Origin: Kiloniellales bacterium
Lineage (GTDB): Bacteria > Pseudomonadota > Alphaproteobacteria > Kiloniellales > JAKSBE01
NCBI GenBank assembly: GCA_030066685.1
Contig: JASJBF010000016.1
Coordinates: forward strand, 1 to 64,000
Reading direction: 5' to 3'
DNA length: 64,000 bases
Shown one piece after another: positions 33,042 to 44,165 of this stretch. Under the pieces are notes generated by a model that was not told where the DNA came from, did not search any database, and saw only the letters and a program-made list of their open reading frames with translations. Every line of letters begins with the position of its first letter. The stretch's first letter is position 1. Both the position numbers and the translations under genes were made by a program.

Positions 33042-34610
33042 ATGGCGAATTTTGATCTGAATGACGATTCCGTCTTCGTCGTCGTGGGCTCGGGCGCCGG
33101 CGGCGGCACGCTCGCCAACGAGCTATGCCAGAAGGGCGTCAAGGTGGTCCTGCTCGAGGCCGGCAAGCGCTACGCGATCGACGACTTCCAGAACGACGAA
33201 TGGGATTCCTTCGGCCAGCTGTCCTGGCTCGACAAGCGCACCACCTCCGGCAGCTGGCGGGTGGCCAAGGACTTCGCGGGCCTGCCGGCCTGGATCTGCA
33301 AGACCGTCGGCGGCTCGACCGTGCACTGGGCCGGCGCCTCGCTGCGCTTCCAGGCGCACGAGTTCAAGGCCAAGACCACCTACGGCGAGATCGCCGGCAC
33401 CACGCTCCTCGACTGGCCGCTGAGCCTCGAGGAGATGGAGCCCTACTACGCCAAGGCCGAAGACAAGATGGGCGTGACTCGCACCAACGACATCCCCGGC
33501 CTTCCCGGCAGCAACAACTTCAAGATCATGTACGCCGGGGCCAAGCGGCTCGGCTACAAGGACTGCCACACCGGGCAAATGGCGATCAACAGCCGACCGC
33601 GCGACGGCCGCGCCTCCTGCCAGCAGATCGGCTTCTGCTTCCAGGGCTGCAAGTCGGGCGCCAAGTGGTCGACCCTCTATGCGGAGATCCCTAAGGCGGA
33701 GAAGACCGGCAACCTGGATCTGCGCCCGCAAGCCCAGGTCCTGCAGATCCTGCACGACGACGACGGCAAGGTGACCGGCGTGGTCTACGCCGATGCCGAG
33801 GGCAATCAGCAGGAGCAAAAGGCCCGTGGGGTCGCGGTCGCCGGCAACTCGATCGAGACGCCGCGCCTGCTGCTCAACTCGGCCGGCGGCAAGTTCCCCG
33901 ACGGCCTCGCCAACGCCTCCGGCCAGGTCGGCAAGAACTACATGCGGCACATGACCGGGTCGGTCTACGCGACCTTCGACAAGCCGGTGAACATGTACCG
34001 CGGCACGACCATGGCCGGGATCATCACCGACGAGTCGATCAACGATCCGGCGCGCGGCTTCGTCGGCGGCTACGAGATGGAGACCCTGGCCCTCGGCATC
34101 CCCTTCATGGCCGCCTTCCTCAACCCCGGCGCCTGGGGCCGCGACTTCACCAGCGCCATGGAGGCCTACGACCACATGGCCGGGATGTGGCTGGTCGGCG
34201 AAGACATGCCGCAGGAGAGCAACGCCATCAGCTTGCACGACAGCGAGAAGGACCAGTACGGCCTGCCGGTACCGAACGTCCACTTCGACGACCATGCCAA
34301 CGACCTCGCCATGCGCAACCACGCCTACAAGCAGGGCGGCGCGGTCTACGAGGCCGTCGGCGCGACCCGGGTCCTCGAGGTGCCGCCCTATCCCTCGACC
34401 CATAACCTTGGCACCTGCCGGATGAGCGAGAAGCCGGGCGACGGCGTCTGCGACAAGTTCGGGCGGGCCCACGATGTCGGCAACCTCTTCATCTCGGACG
34501 GCAGCCAGTTCACCACCGGCGGCGCGGAGAACCCCACCCTGACCATCGTCACCCTGGCGATTCGCCAGGCGGACCACATCGCCGAACTCATGTCCAAAGG
34601 CGAGATCTGA
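33042..34610 (+). CDS. GMC-family FAD dehydrogenase with predicted [3Fe-4S] cluster (FAD-GDH-like alpha subunit)
   Basis: The 522-residue protein starts with the FAD motif VVVGSGAGGGTLANEL, has the GMC segment KTVGGSTVHWAGASLRF and ends with the catalytic region STHNLGTCRM followed by ISDGSQFTTGGAENPTLTI. A cysteine cluster C193-x5-C199-x3-C203 has the spacing reported for the [3Fe-4S] site of Burkholderia FAD glucose dehydrogenase. It has no signal peptide, consistent with co-export by the Tat small subunit encoded just upstream. It probably oxidises a sugar or polyol in the periplasm. The third subunit normally expected, a multiheme cytochrome c, is not encoded next to it. Confidence 0.9.
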   Translation: MANFDLNDDSVFVVVGSGAGGGTLANELCQKGVKVVLLEAGKRYAIDDFQNDEWDSFGQLSWLDKRTTSGSWRVAKDFAGLPAWICKTVGGSTVHWAGASLRFQAHEFKAKTTYGEIAGTTLLDWPLSLEEMEPYYAKAEDKMGVTRTNDIPGLPGSNNFKIMYAGAKRLGYKDCHTGQMAINSRPRDGRASCQQIGFCFQGCKSGAKWSTLYAEIPKAEKTGNLDLRPQAQVLQILHDDDGKVTGVVYADAEGNQQEQKARGVAVAGNSIETPRLLLNSAGGKFPDGLANASGQVGKNYMRHMTGSVYATFDKPVNMYRGTTMAGIITDESINDPARGFVGGYEMETLALGIPFMAAFLNPGAWGRDFTSAMEAYDHMAGMWLVGEDMPQESNAISLHDSEKDQYGLPVPNVHFDDHANDLAMRNHAYKQGGAVYEAVGATRVLEVPPYPSTHNLGTCRMSEKPGDGVCDKFGRAHDVGNLFISDGSQFTTGGAENPTLTIVTLAIRQADHIAELMSKGEI

Positions 34611-34636
34611 CGATTTACTTTCCCGAGCCGTGACTC

Positions 34637-34671
34637 GGCCCCGAGCAAAGCCGCTCGGGGCCACCTTCTTT
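34637..34671 (+). terminator. Predicted terminator after the GMC dehydrogenase operon
   Basis: A perfect 10-bp stem GGCCCCGAGC/GCTCGGGGCC (34637-34646 with 34653-34662) with a 6-nt loop is followed by ACCTTCTTT. It lies 27 bp after the dehydrogenase stop codon. Confidence 0.75.
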
Positions 34672-35470
34672 CCGGCGCATGTCGAGAGCTCGCGTGACGG
34701 AGCGGCGCGGCCCCGGGTCATCGCAACCCGATAGGCCAAAAGGCGCAGTCCCGCTTGCGAGCCCGGCCCGGTGCCGGGGCCTGGCCGGTGGCGAACCGCG
34801 AGCGCGCGCCAAGGTTAAATCTGGTCGGAAGATCCGCGACTTGAAGGTGCAGAGACGGGAGCGCCGCGGGGCTTCGGACAGAACCGCGACGGCCGATGTG
34901 AGGACGCGGCGGCCCGGCTTCAGGCGCTTGTCTCTTTCGGCATAAAGGGCGCCAGGGCCACCAGCTCGGAACCTCCCCTCCGAACTAGACATAAAGTAAT
35001 AATCCGGTGCGAAAACAATCGTCTTTTCAAGACCTTCACGCCCACCAGCAGGCGATTGCAATTAAACGAATCTTTACTCAAACCACCCACGATCTCTTGA
35101 GCGCCCGGTTTGCGGCGACATCCTGGCGGGCACGAAGCGAAGAGGATCTTTATGCGGACCCCCGTTCCTGGCCATTTCCGCCAGCGTCTTGGCGGGCCTC
35201 GGGATCTCGGACGCAATTCCTATTGTCTTGGCCGAGTCGGAGGCGAAGGGACGAGCGCCGCGGCCGGTCCCGGCAGCGGGGCAAGACCGTCGCGCGAGGG
35301 CCCGCTCGGCTGAGCGCGCCCGGCCCCCTTAGCGAGATCCAGGATGGACCGCCAGAGCCTTGTCTAGAACGCGCCACCCTTACCGGAACGCCCTCCCCGA
35401 CCGCGGCCCTCGCCGGCCCCCGAGCCGGGGCGCGCGGCAGGTCTTAACCCGGGATACCGCGGGCTAGCCG
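34672..35470. other. Long intergenic region without a convincing gene
   Basis: About 800 bp separate the terminator from the histidine kinase gene. Several short frames exist on both strands, but none has a start with a ribosome binding site, a recognisable domain or codon use like its neighbours. One frame (about 35165-35330, plus) reads like a short hydrophobic leader (FLAISASVLAGLGISDAIP) but has no start codon. The stretch 34985-35100 is AT-rich and may hold promoters. A GC-rich imperfect hairpin lies near 34760-34790. It could be a decayed gene or an RNA locus; I cannot tell. Confidence 0.5.
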
Positions 35471-37108
<1,638 letters not shown>

Positions 37109-37196
37109 CGTCGGGCGGCCGGCACGCAGGCTCTCCTGACAGATCCTGTCACCTGGGCTCTGGCGTCCCGGGCGCTCCGGGGGCATATAGGAGGGC

Positions 37197-39335
37197 ATGG
37201 CCGATCAGTCCCTCGCCCCCTTTCCGACCAAGGCCGTGGTCGCCGACGCCCAGGCCGGCCGCTTCCTGCTGCAGTCCGAGTTCAAGCCCTCGGGCGACCA
37301 GCCCCAGGCCATCGCCGAGCTGCTGGAGGGCCTGGAGAACAAGGAACGCGAGCAGGTCCTGCTGGGGGTGACCGGCAGCGGCAAGACCTTCACCATGGCC
37401 CACGTCATCGCCACCATGAACCGGCCCAGCCTGATCCTGGCGCCGAACAAGACCCTGGCCGCCCAGCTCTACGGCGAGATGAAGACCTTCTTCCCTGACA
37501 ACGCGGTGGAGTACTTCGTCTCCTACTACGACTACTACCAGCCCGAGGCCTACGTCCCGCGCAGCGACACCTACATCGAGAAGGAAAGCTCGATCAACGA
37601 GCAGATCGACCGCATGCGCCACTCCGCGACCCGTGCCCTCTTCGAGCGCCGCGACGTGGTGATCGTCGCCTCGGTCTCCTGCATCTACGGCATCGGCTCG
37701 CCCGAGACCTACTCCAAGATGGTCGTCGACGTGAAGGCCGGCCAGACCCTGAACCGCTCCGACCTGCAGAAGGCGCTGGTCGAGCTGCAGTACAAGCGCA
37801 ACGACACCGCATTCCAGCGCGGCACCTTCCGGGTCCGCGGCGACACCCTGGAGATCTTCCCGGCGCATTACGAGGACCGGGCCTGGCGGGTCTCGCTCTT
37901 CGGCGACGAGGTCGAGGCGATTTTCGAGTTCGATCCCCTGACCGGCGAGAAGACCGACAGCCTGGAGGCGGTCCGGGTCTACGCCAACAGCCACTATGTG
38001 ATCCCGCGGCCGACCCTTCAGCAGGCCGGCAAAATGATCAAGGAGGATCTGAAGATCCGCCTGGAGGAGCTGCGCTCGACCGGCAAGCTGCTGGAGGCCG
38101 AGCGCCTGGAGCAGCGCACGACCTTCGACCTGGAGATGATGGAGGCGACCGGGTCTTGTGCCGGGATCGAGAACTACTCCCGCTACCTGACCGGCCGGAA
38201 TCCTGGAGAGCCGCCGCCGACCTTGTTCGAGTACCTGCCGGAGGACGCCCTTCTCTTCGTCGACGAGAGCCACGTCACGGTGCCCCAGCTCAACGGCATG
38301 TTCCGCGGCGACTACGCCCGCAAGTCGACCCTGGCCGAGTACGGCTTCCGCCTGCCCTCCTGCATTGACAACCGGCCGCTGAAGTTCGAGGAGTGGGACG
38401 TCATGCGCCCGCCCACGGTCCTGGTCTCGGCGACCCCCGGCAAGTGGGAGCTCGAGCGCACCGGCGGGGTCTTCGTCGAGCAGGTCATCCGCCCGACCGG
38501 GCTGATCGACCCGGTCTGCATCGTCCGCCCGACAGAGAGCCAGGTCGACGACCTGATGAGCGAATGCCGCGAGGTGGTCTCGGCCGGCGGCCGGGTCCTG
38601 GTCACCACCCTGACCAAGCGCATGGCCGAGGACCTGACCGAGTACCTGCACGAGGCCGGGATCCGGGTCCGCTACATCCACTCCGACGTCGACACCCTGG
38701 AGCGGATCGAGATCATCCGCGACCTGCGCCTGGGTGCGTTCGACGTCCTGGTCGGCATCAACCTGCTGCGCGAGGGCCTGGACATCCCGGAATGCGCCCT
38801 GGTCTGCATCCTCGACGCCGACAAGGAGGGCTACCTGCGCTCCGGCACCTCGCTGATCCAGACCATCGGCCGGGCGGCGCGCAACGTCGACGGCCGGGTC
38901 ATCCTCTACGCCGACGTCATGACCGACTCCCTGAAGTACGCCCTGGACGAGACCAACCGCCGGCGCGAGAAGCAGCAGGCCTACAACGCCGCCCACGGCA
39001 TCACCCCGGAAAGTGTCCGCAAGGACATCGCCAACATCCTGGACAGCGTCTACGAGGGCGACCACGTCACCGTGAAGACGGGCGACGAGGCGCGCAATCA
39101 CCTGATCGGCCACAACCTCAAGGCCTACATCGCCGAGCTCGAGGAGCGCATGCGCGGCGCCGCCGCCGACCTGGAGTTCGAGGAGGCGGCGCGCCTGCGC
39201 GACGAGATCCGACGACTGGAGCAGCAGGACCTGGAGCTGCCCACCGACGACTCCTTCGCCGGCCGCGTCGCCCGCGCCGACGCCAAGTCCAAGAGCGGCA
39301 AGGGCAAGTACCGGCGCAAGCGGCGCGGCCCCTGA
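37197..39335 (+). CDS. uvrB: Excinuclease ABC subunit B (UvrB)
   Basis: UvrB is the helicase-like damage-verification subunit of nucleotide excision repair; it receives the lesion from UvrA and recruits UvrC. The 712-residue protein has the Walker A GVTGSGKT near residue 60 and the beta-hairpin region [21 protein letters not shown]. Helicase motifs are [16 protein letters not shown] and QTIGRAARN, and the C-terminal UVR motif is [25 protein letters not shown] basic tail ([11 protein letters not shown]) follows. ATG 37197. The length and motifs are entirely standard. A SOS box was not recognised upstream. Confidence 0.97.
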   Translation: MADQSLAPFPTKAVVADAQAGRFLLQSEFKPSGDQPQAIAELLEGLENKEREQVLLGVTGSGKTFTMAHVIATMNRPSLILAPNKTLAAQLYGEMKTFFPDNAVEYFVSYYDYYQPEAYVPRSDTYIEKESSINEQIDRMRHSATRALFERRDVVIVASVSCIYGIGSPETYSKMVVDVKAGQTLNRSDLQKALVELQYKRNDTAFQRGTFRVRGDTLEIFPAHYEDRAWRVSLFGDEVEAIFEFDPLTGEKTDSLEAVRVYANSHYVIPRPTLQQAGKMIKEDLKIRLEELRSTGKLLEAERLEQRTTFDLEMMEATGSCAGIENYSRYLTGRNPGEPPPTLFEYLPEDALLFVDESHVTVPQLNGMFRGDYARKSTLAEYGFRLPSCIDNRPLKFEEWDVMRPPTVLVSATPGKWELERTGGVFVEQVIRPTGLIDPVCIVRPTESQVDDLMSECREVVSAGGRVLVTTLTKRMAEDLTEYLHEAGIRVRYIHSDVDTLERIEIIRDLRLGAFDVLVGINLLREGLDIPECALVCILDADKEGYLRSGTSLIQTIGRAARNVDGRVILYADVMTDSLKYALDETNRRREKQQAYNAAHGITPESVRKDIANILDSVYEGDHVTVKTGDEARNHLIGHNLKAYIAELEERMRGAAADLEFEEAARLRDEIRRLEQQDLELPTDDSFAGRVARADAKSKSGKGKYRRKRRGP

Positions 39336-39359
39336 ACCGGGGGCGTGCTAGGCTGCGGC

Positions 39360-39737
39360 ATGGGGTGTCGAAGGGCCATTCTTCTCGTGGCCTCCGCCTT
39401 GGCGGGCCTGAGCGCCTGCGCGACGCGGGACCGGGCCGAGGCGGTCTACCTGTATCAGAACCGAATCACGGCCGCTCTGGCGGAGGCGGTGCAGGCCGTC
39501 GAGGCGGAGGGCGGCGACGAGGTCGAGGCGCTCTACGAGGCCGAGGCCGCCTTGCAGAGGGACTGTGGGCCCCTGCAGCGCGCCGGCTACCGGCGCTTCA
39601 ACCAGGAGGAACTCGACACGGCGGAAAGGCTGGCCGCCTTCGAGTCCCTCGACGCCTGCGAGGCCAGGGCCGCCAAGGTGGAGGCCCTGATCCGCGAAGT
39701 CGACCCGGAGACGGCGGCCTATTTCCTGGCCGAGTGA
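39360..39737 (+). CDS. Small predicted lipoprotein of unknown function
   Basis: The 125-residue product starts with a lipoprotein signal peptide (MGCRRAILLVASALAGLSAC) whose lipobox L-S-A-C predicts acylation of C20. The mature part is helical and Glu/Ala-rich (VQAVEAEGGDEVEALYEAEA) with two further cysteines (in QRDCGPL and LDACEAR) that may form a disulfide. ATG 39360 is chosen because it gives a proper signal peptide; a GTG at 39345 in the same frame is possible. It lies 24 bp after uvrB and 64 bp before msrB. I know no functional family for it. Confidence 0.75.
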   Translation: MGCRRAILLVASALAGLSACATRDRAEAVYLYQNRITAALAEAVQAVEAEGGDEVEALYEAEAALQRDCGPLQRAGYRRFNQEELDTAERLAAFESLDACEARAAKVEALIREVDPETAAYFLAE

Positions 39738-39801
39738 GGACCGCTAAGGTCTCGGTCTTCGGGCGGATCGCGCCGTCTCGACCCCGGGGAGCAGGAGAGC
39801 C

Positions 39802-40230
39802 ATGACCGATAGCGACAGCAGGGACAAGATCCGCAAGTCGGACAGCGAGTGGAAACAGCAGCTGAGCCGCGAGCAGTTCCACGTGACCCGGCGCAAGGGC
39901 ACAGAGCGGGCCTTTACCGGGAGGTATCACGCCGACAAGACGCCGGGGACCTACACCTGCATCTGCTGCGGCGCGCCTCTGTTCGATTCCGCACACAAGT
40001 TCGATTCCGGGACCGGCTGGCCGTCCTACTGGCAGCCGATCGATGCCGAAGCGGTGGAGGAAGAGGAGGACCGCTCCTTCTTCATGGTCCGCACCGAGGT
40101 TCACTGCGCCCGCTGCGACGCCCACCTCGGTCACGTCTTCCCCGACGGCCCGGAGCCGACCGGCCAGCGCTACTGCATCAACTCCGCGTCGCTGAACCTG
40201 GTGCCCAAGGACGGGGGCGATCCCGAATAG
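39802..40230 (+). CDS. msrB: Peptide-methionine (R)-S-oxide reductase MsrB
   Basis: MsrB reduces the R-epimer of methionine sulfoxide in proteins using thioredoxin. The 142-residue protein has the zinc cysteines C53, C56, C102 and C105 and the catalytic C125 in [12 protein letters not shown]. The [14 protein letters not shown] and [11 protein letters not shown] motifs are also present. No signal peptide is seen, so it acts in the cytoplasm and complements the periplasmic MsrP encoded at 18.2-19.2 kb. GGAG lies just upstream of ATG 39802. The next gene, a GFA protein, lies 43 bp downstream. Confidence 0.96.
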   Translation: MTDSDSRDKIRKSDSEWKQQLSREQFHVTRRKGTERAFTGRYHADKTPGTYTCICCGAPLFDSAHKFDSGTGWPSYWQPIDAEAVEEEEDRSFFMVRTEVHCARCDAHLGHVFPDGPEPTGQRYCINSASLNLVPKDGGDPE

Positions 40231-40273
40231 CCGCGGGCGAAGGTCCCGGACAGCGATCCGAAGGAGAATGGGG

Positions 40274-40756
40274 ATGCCGGACCAGTCGGCCTATCCGCTC
40301 GAAGGCGGCTGCACCTGCGGCGCGGTCCGCTATCGCCTGACCTCCGAGCCCTTGTTCGTGCACTGCTGCCACTGCCGCTGGTGCCAGCGGGAGACCGGAT
40401 CGGCCTTCGTCCTCAATGCGCTGGTCGAGGCCGAGCGGATCGAGCTGCTGGAGGGCGCGCCGGAGGTCGTCGACACGCCCTCGGAGAGCGGCAAGGGACA
40501 GAAGATCAGCCGCTGCCCGAGCTGCCGGATCGCGCTCTGGAGCACCTATGCCGGCGCCGGCGAGGCGATCCGCTTCCTGCGCGTCGGCACCCTGGACGAG
40601 CCCGACCACCTGCCGCCGGACATCCATATCTTCACGGCCTCGAAGCAGCCCTGGGTCCTGCTGCCTCCGGACACCCCGGCCGTCGAGGACTACTATCGCC
40701 GCAGCGAACACTGGCCCCCCGAGAGCCTGGAAAGGCGGCGGCGCCTCCAAGGGTGA
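40274..40756 (+). CDS. GFA family zinc protein
   Basis: A 160-residue protein of the GFA family (related to glutathione-dependent formaldehyde-activating enzyme). The zinc-binding cysteines are in GGCTCGAVRYRL, CCHCRWCQRETGSAF and RCPSCRIALWS. Most family members have no proven reaction; formaldehyde-glutathione chemistry has been questioned even for the founding member. ATG 40274 is chosen over ATG 40268 because AAGGAG (40260-40265) then has an 8-nt spacing. It follows msrB by 43 bp and may be co-transcribed. Confidence 0.87.
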   Translation: MPDQSAYPLEGGCTCGAVRYRLTSEPLFVHCCHCRWCQRETGSAFVLNALVEAERIELLEGAPEVVDTPSESGKGQKISRCPSCRIALWSTYAGAGEAIRFLRVGTLDEPDHLPPDIHIFTASKQPWVLLPPDTPAVEDYYRRSEHWPPESLERRRRLQG

Positions 40757-40917
40757 CCCGCCGGGGCCCTGCGCTCGCGCAATCCCGAAGCGGCGACGGC
40801 ACCGTCTGCGCATTGGATCAACGCAAACGGCCAGGAGCATCCGTCACGGCACCGACCGTTTCGGTCCGAGCCGACTTCGCTCCGGGCTCTCTTGCTTTGG
40901 GTGTTTTCGGGCTTGGG

Positions 40918-41595
40918 CTAGATCATCCGCAGAAAGCGCTTGATCGAACGGGTGCAAAAGCGGTCGAAGCGCTGCTTGTACTGCGCCGACCGGCTTTGAT
41001 GCAGCCAGCTCATCTGGATGGCGCGCCGCTCGCCGACGAACCTCTTGTAGCCGTGGAAGGAGTGGTCCTCGCGCCGGAACGCGACCAGGGTGCCACCGAT
41101 GGGCGGCACCTCGGCGGCGTAGTCTTCGATGTCCGTCTTGGAGCCCAAGAGGCGCAAGCGGCCGCCCTGATGCGACCAGTTCGTGTTGAAGTAGACCAGA
41201 ACGGTGATGATCTTGCTTCGGTGGTCTGTATGGATATTGCCGTCGCTCGCCTCTGAGTAGGCGCGTATCGTTAGGGTCGTCGGGCTGTCCGCAATGTCCA
41301 GGCCGAACTTCTGGCCCAGGCGTTCGGCGAACTCGCGGCCCTCGAGCCCCTCGAGCAGGCGTCGGAAGCCAGCACCATAGGTGAGGCTTTCCGGCGACAG
41401 GTTTCCCGGCCCGGTGATCCTTGGAAAATCCCGGTTCGCGGCAGCCAGAGCCAAGGGAGTCAAAAAATGCGGCACGACGAGGAAGTCGAAGGGGTCGTGC
41501 TGAAGGCTCGCGGCCTCCAGGGCCGCGAAATCGAAAACTTTCGCTTCGGATTCCGCAGAGCAGACAGCGGCCGTCGACAAGCTGGCCATAGGCAT
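40918..41595 (-). CDS. 2-oxoglutarate/Fe(II)-dependent oxygenase superfamily protein
   Basis: The 225-residue protein has the iron-binding HxD motif H122-T-D124 (IHTDHRSKI), a distal histidine (H181, in DHSFHGYKRF) and an arginine pair (R190/R191) suited to binding 2-oxoglutarate. It is of the single-domain prolyl-4-hydroxylase-like type. It is the outermost gene of a cluster with sulfotransferases and glycosyltransferase-like genes, so it may hydroxylate a glycan, lipid or small-molecule acceptor (inference). The substrate is unknown. The start is M1 at 41595, with a second ATG two codons downstream. Confidence 0.84.
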   Translation of the reverse strand: MPMASLSTAAVCSAESEAKVFDFAALEAASLQHDPFDFLVVPHFLTPLALAAANRDFPRITGPGNLSPESLTYGAGFRRLLEGLEGREFAERLGQKFGLDIADSPTTLTIRAYSEASDGNIHTDHRSKIITVLVYFNTNWSHQGGRLRLLGSKTDIEDYAAEVPPIGGTLVAFRREDHSFHGYKRFVGERRAIQMSWLHQSRSAQYKQRFDRFCTRSIKRFLRMI

Positions 41596-42218
41596 ATCCT
41601 ATTGGATGTATCTATACAATCTCGCCTCTCGCGACACGTTTGCCCCCTTCTGCCCCTACGACAGCAAACGATCAAGTCCGTTTTTATAGGATACGATGCG
41701 GTCCGCGCTATCCAATTCGTGCAGTCTTCGGCCGAAAAGTAATCGAAAGAAGACACAAACTGCGAAGTACCCAGGCCCTTTCGTACCAGCTTCGACACAG
41801 GCGGTCGAAAGACTGCGCGGAGATGAGTTATCTCTGCGGCGCAAGCGACGACTTGGTTTTGGCCGTCCGGCCGGCGATCGAGCCGAGAGAAGTACGGCCC
41901 GCCGAGGCGGCCTCGACGCGGAGAGCGGCCTTTCCCGTCCCCTTCTCGCGGGCACCGGCTCGCCGGGACCGGACCCGGGCCACCTGCGGCCGGCCGTCGG
42001 ACGCGGGCGGGATCCAAGGATGGGATTGAGCGCCGGCCGGCCGGACCGGCCCGCCCGGGCGAAGGTCCAGCCTAGGCCGATGCACCGGGAACGCGCCAGC
42101 GGATCGGGTTAACCGGGTTGACAGAGCGTGTTTTTTGTCTTCTCTCATCATCCGTCCTGGCCGGGACGGACCTTCGAGTCCCGCTTTCTGTAGTTCTGGC
42201 AAACGGGTTCAAGAAGCC
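41596..42218. other. Divergent intergenic region with repeat; no gene seen
   Basis: About 620 bp between the divergent oxygenase and sulfotransferase genes. The first 150 bp are AT-rich and probably carry the oxygenase promoter. The rest has only short frames on both strands without domains. Positions about 42118-42165 contain a block (GTCTTCTCTCATCATCCGTC, then CTGGCCGGGACGG) similar to the one at 23080-23115, suggesting a dispersed repeat element. Confidence 0.5.
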
Positions 42219-43196
42219 TTGCGGCGCAGTTTCGGCGAAGTCAGCCCCTACATCGCGCGATATGTCCTGTTCTTCCTGGGACGAGGGACACGCGTGTCCG
42301 TCGAACGTTGGTTGAGAGGGCGCGAGGAGTACCGCAAGCTGAGGCTCGCGGACTGCGTCTTCGTGTCATGGGGCAAGAGCGGCCGCACCTGGCTGCGCCT
42401 GATGGTCTCCAGATTCTATCAGACCAGGCACGGCCTGACGGACAGCAGCTTCCTGGAGTTCGACAATCTGAACGCCCAGAACCCGGATATTCCGAAAATC
42501 TTCTTCACCCACGGCAACTACCTGAGGGACTACACATCGCGCTGGGACAGCCTGAGCGACTTCTACGACAAGAAGACGGTCTTGCTCGTACGCGATCCGA
42601 GAGACGTGGCGGTATCGCAGTACTTCCAGTGGAAGTATCGGATGGACCCGCCCAAGAAGGAGCTCAACGCCTACCCGCCCCACGGCGACGAAGTCTCGAT
42701 CTTCGATTTCGTCATGAACCACGATGCCGGACTTCGCCGGATCGTGGAGTTCTGCAACCTCTGGGCAAAGGAGCTGCCGAAGATGAGCTCCGTGCTGGTC
42801 GTGCGCTACGAGGACATGCGCAAGGACCCCGAAGCGGTACTGGGCGAAATCCTGGCGTTCATGGGCACGGCGGGCTTATCGGACGAGATCAAGGAGGCCG
42901 TGTCCTTCGCGGCTTTCGAGAACATGAAGACGCTCGAGGAGAAGAAACTCTTCCGCTTTAGCGGCAACAGGTTGCTGCCCGGCGACCGGGGCAATCCCAA
43001 CTCCTACAAGGTGCGGCGTGCCAAGGTGGGAGGCTATCGCGACTATTTCGACGACGCCCAGGTCGAGGCGCTCGATCGCTTCGTGGAAGAGAATCTCGCC
43101 GGGATCTTCGGCTACACCGAAGCGAGCGGGACGGCGCAGCCGGAGCCGCTGGCGTCGGACTATGCGGCCAGCGAGGGCGTGCGCTCCAGGACCTGA
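42219..43196 (+). CDS. Sulfotransferase (paralogue 1)
   Basis: The protein uses the PAPS-dependent sulfotransferase fold. The 5'-phosphosulfate loop is SWGKSGRTW (50-58) and the 3'-phosphate motif is LLVRDPRDVAVSQYF. The C-terminal signature YKVRRAKVGGYRDYF is shared with the two other sulfotransferases in this cluster. The frame is open from a TTG at 42135, but that part coincides with repeat-like sequence. The TTG at 42219 gives an N-terminus matching the length of paralogue 2, so I report that start (325 aa); there is no in-frame ATG. Its 3' end overlaps the convergent glycosyltransferase gene by 37 bp. Confidence 0.85.
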   Translation: MRRSFGEVSPYIARYVLFFLGRGTRVSVERWLRGREEYRKLRLADCVFVSWGKSGRTWLRLMVSRFYQTRHGLTDSSFLEFDNLNAQNPDIPKIFFTHGNYLRDYTSRWDSLSDFYDKKTVLLVRDPRDVAVSQYFQWKYRMDPPKKELNAYPPHGDEVSIFDFVMNHDAGLRRIVEFCNLWAKELPKMSSVLVVRYEDMRKDPEAVLGEILAFMGTAGLSDEIKEAVSFAAFENMKTLEEKKLFRFSGNRLLPGDRGNPNSYKVRRAKVGGYRDYFDDAQVEALDRFVEENLAGIFGYTEASGTAQPEPLASDYAASEGVRSRT

Positions 43197-44050
43197 AGCG
43201 CGTCGTGGCGCAGGTGGTTGCGCTGCATTTCCTCGCGCAGCAGCGCTTCCGAGACCACGCCTTTCTCCAGACACTCCCTCAGCAGCCCGAAGAAAAAGCG
43301 TTCCTGACTGGGGTCGCGGTGCCGGCGGTAGCGGCCCAGCAGGGCATAGGGGCCGAAGAGCTTGCGCCGCGCCCGCCGGACCCAGCCCAGCGGCTGGAAG
43401 CGCTGGGTCTTTTCGGCCGGGACGAAGTCCACCGGTAGACCGGTCTTCCAGGGCTGCGTCCAGCGCTTGGTGTTGTGGAGAAGCCTGGTCTCCGGCGTCA
43501 GGGTGTCGAAATCGTTCCAGCGGTTCTCGAACAGGCCGATCCCCTCGCGCGGCTCCAGCTTCAAGCAGATCCAGTCCATGTAGTCCCGCTCGAAGGCGAA
43601 CATCTCGTTGAACTGCTCTTCGCAGCGCCAATGGGTCAGCTTGGCGCAGTCCAGCAGCATCACGCTGCTGGCCAGGCCCTTGGCGCCGCCGCGCGAACGG
43701 CAGACCACGGCCTTGCCCTCCATGTCCCGGGTCAGCAGCTCGTAGATGTCGCCCACGGCGAAGACGTCCGGATCGATGACCACGGCGCGCCCCTGATAGC
43801 CCATCAACTCCGGCGGCAGGAAGCGCAGCGGGGTGAAGGACTGCAGGTCGTCGTTGCGCCAGCGCCGCTTCAGGCCATCCCTCAGGTAGACTTCGCCCTC
43901 CTTCGCCTGGAAAAAGGGGTGGTCCTTGTGATGCATGATCCGGACGTCGAACTCGTCGTTGTGGGCGCTGTTGCGCCGCAGGGAATACTCCGAGACCAAC
44001 GCGCCGATCATCTGGCGGTGATTCGTCTGAATGAAGACACAGGGCTTCAC
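43160..44050 (-). CDS. Glycosyltransferase-like (GT8-type fold) protein
   Basis: The 296-residue protein has no exact family I can name with certainty. It begins CVFIQTNHRQMIGALVSEYSL and contains RAVVIDPDVFAVGDIYELL, a DxD-type metal/nucleotide-sugar motif in the position expected for GT8-like retaining glycosyltransferases. A later HNTKRWTQPWKTGLPVDF segment resembles their acceptor region. The basic C-terminus may associate with the membrane. Located between two sulfotransferase genes, it probably builds the glycan that is sulfated (inference). Confidence 0.7.
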   Translation of the reverse strand: MKPCVFIQTNHRQMIGALVSEYSLRRNSAHNDEFDVRIMHHKDHPFFQAKEGEVYLRDGLKRRWRNDDLQSFTPLRFLPPELMGYQGRAVVIDPDVFAVGDIYELLTRDMEGKAVVCRSRGGAKGLASSVMLLDCAKLTHWRCEEQFNEMFAFERDYMDWICLKLEPREGIGLFENRWNDFDTLTPETRLLHNTKRWTQPWKTGLPVDFVPAEKTQRFQPLGWVRRARRKLFGPYALLGRYRRHRDPSQERFFFGLLRECLEKGVVSEALLREEMQRNHLRHDALQVLERTPSLAA

Positions 44051-44165
44051 GAGCGGCCCCCTTTAGGCTGCGGATGGTGATAACGTCGGCACAGGGCCCG
44101 CATGTGCCGGAAGCGGCGCGGTCTCCGTCCGGCACGAGCCGGCGCCGTCGACCGACGTGGACACG

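Noticed and set aside
34615-35061. Minus-strand frame of 148 codons in the large spacer
   Set aside because: It starts inside AT-rich DNA, then becomes Arg/Pro/Gly-rich and crosses the terminator of the GMC dehydrogenase; no domain is visible.
35151-35313. Short ORF with ATG at 35151
   Set aside because: No ribosome binding site, no recognisable sequence and strongly GC-driven composition; another frame over the same DNA looks equally protein-like.
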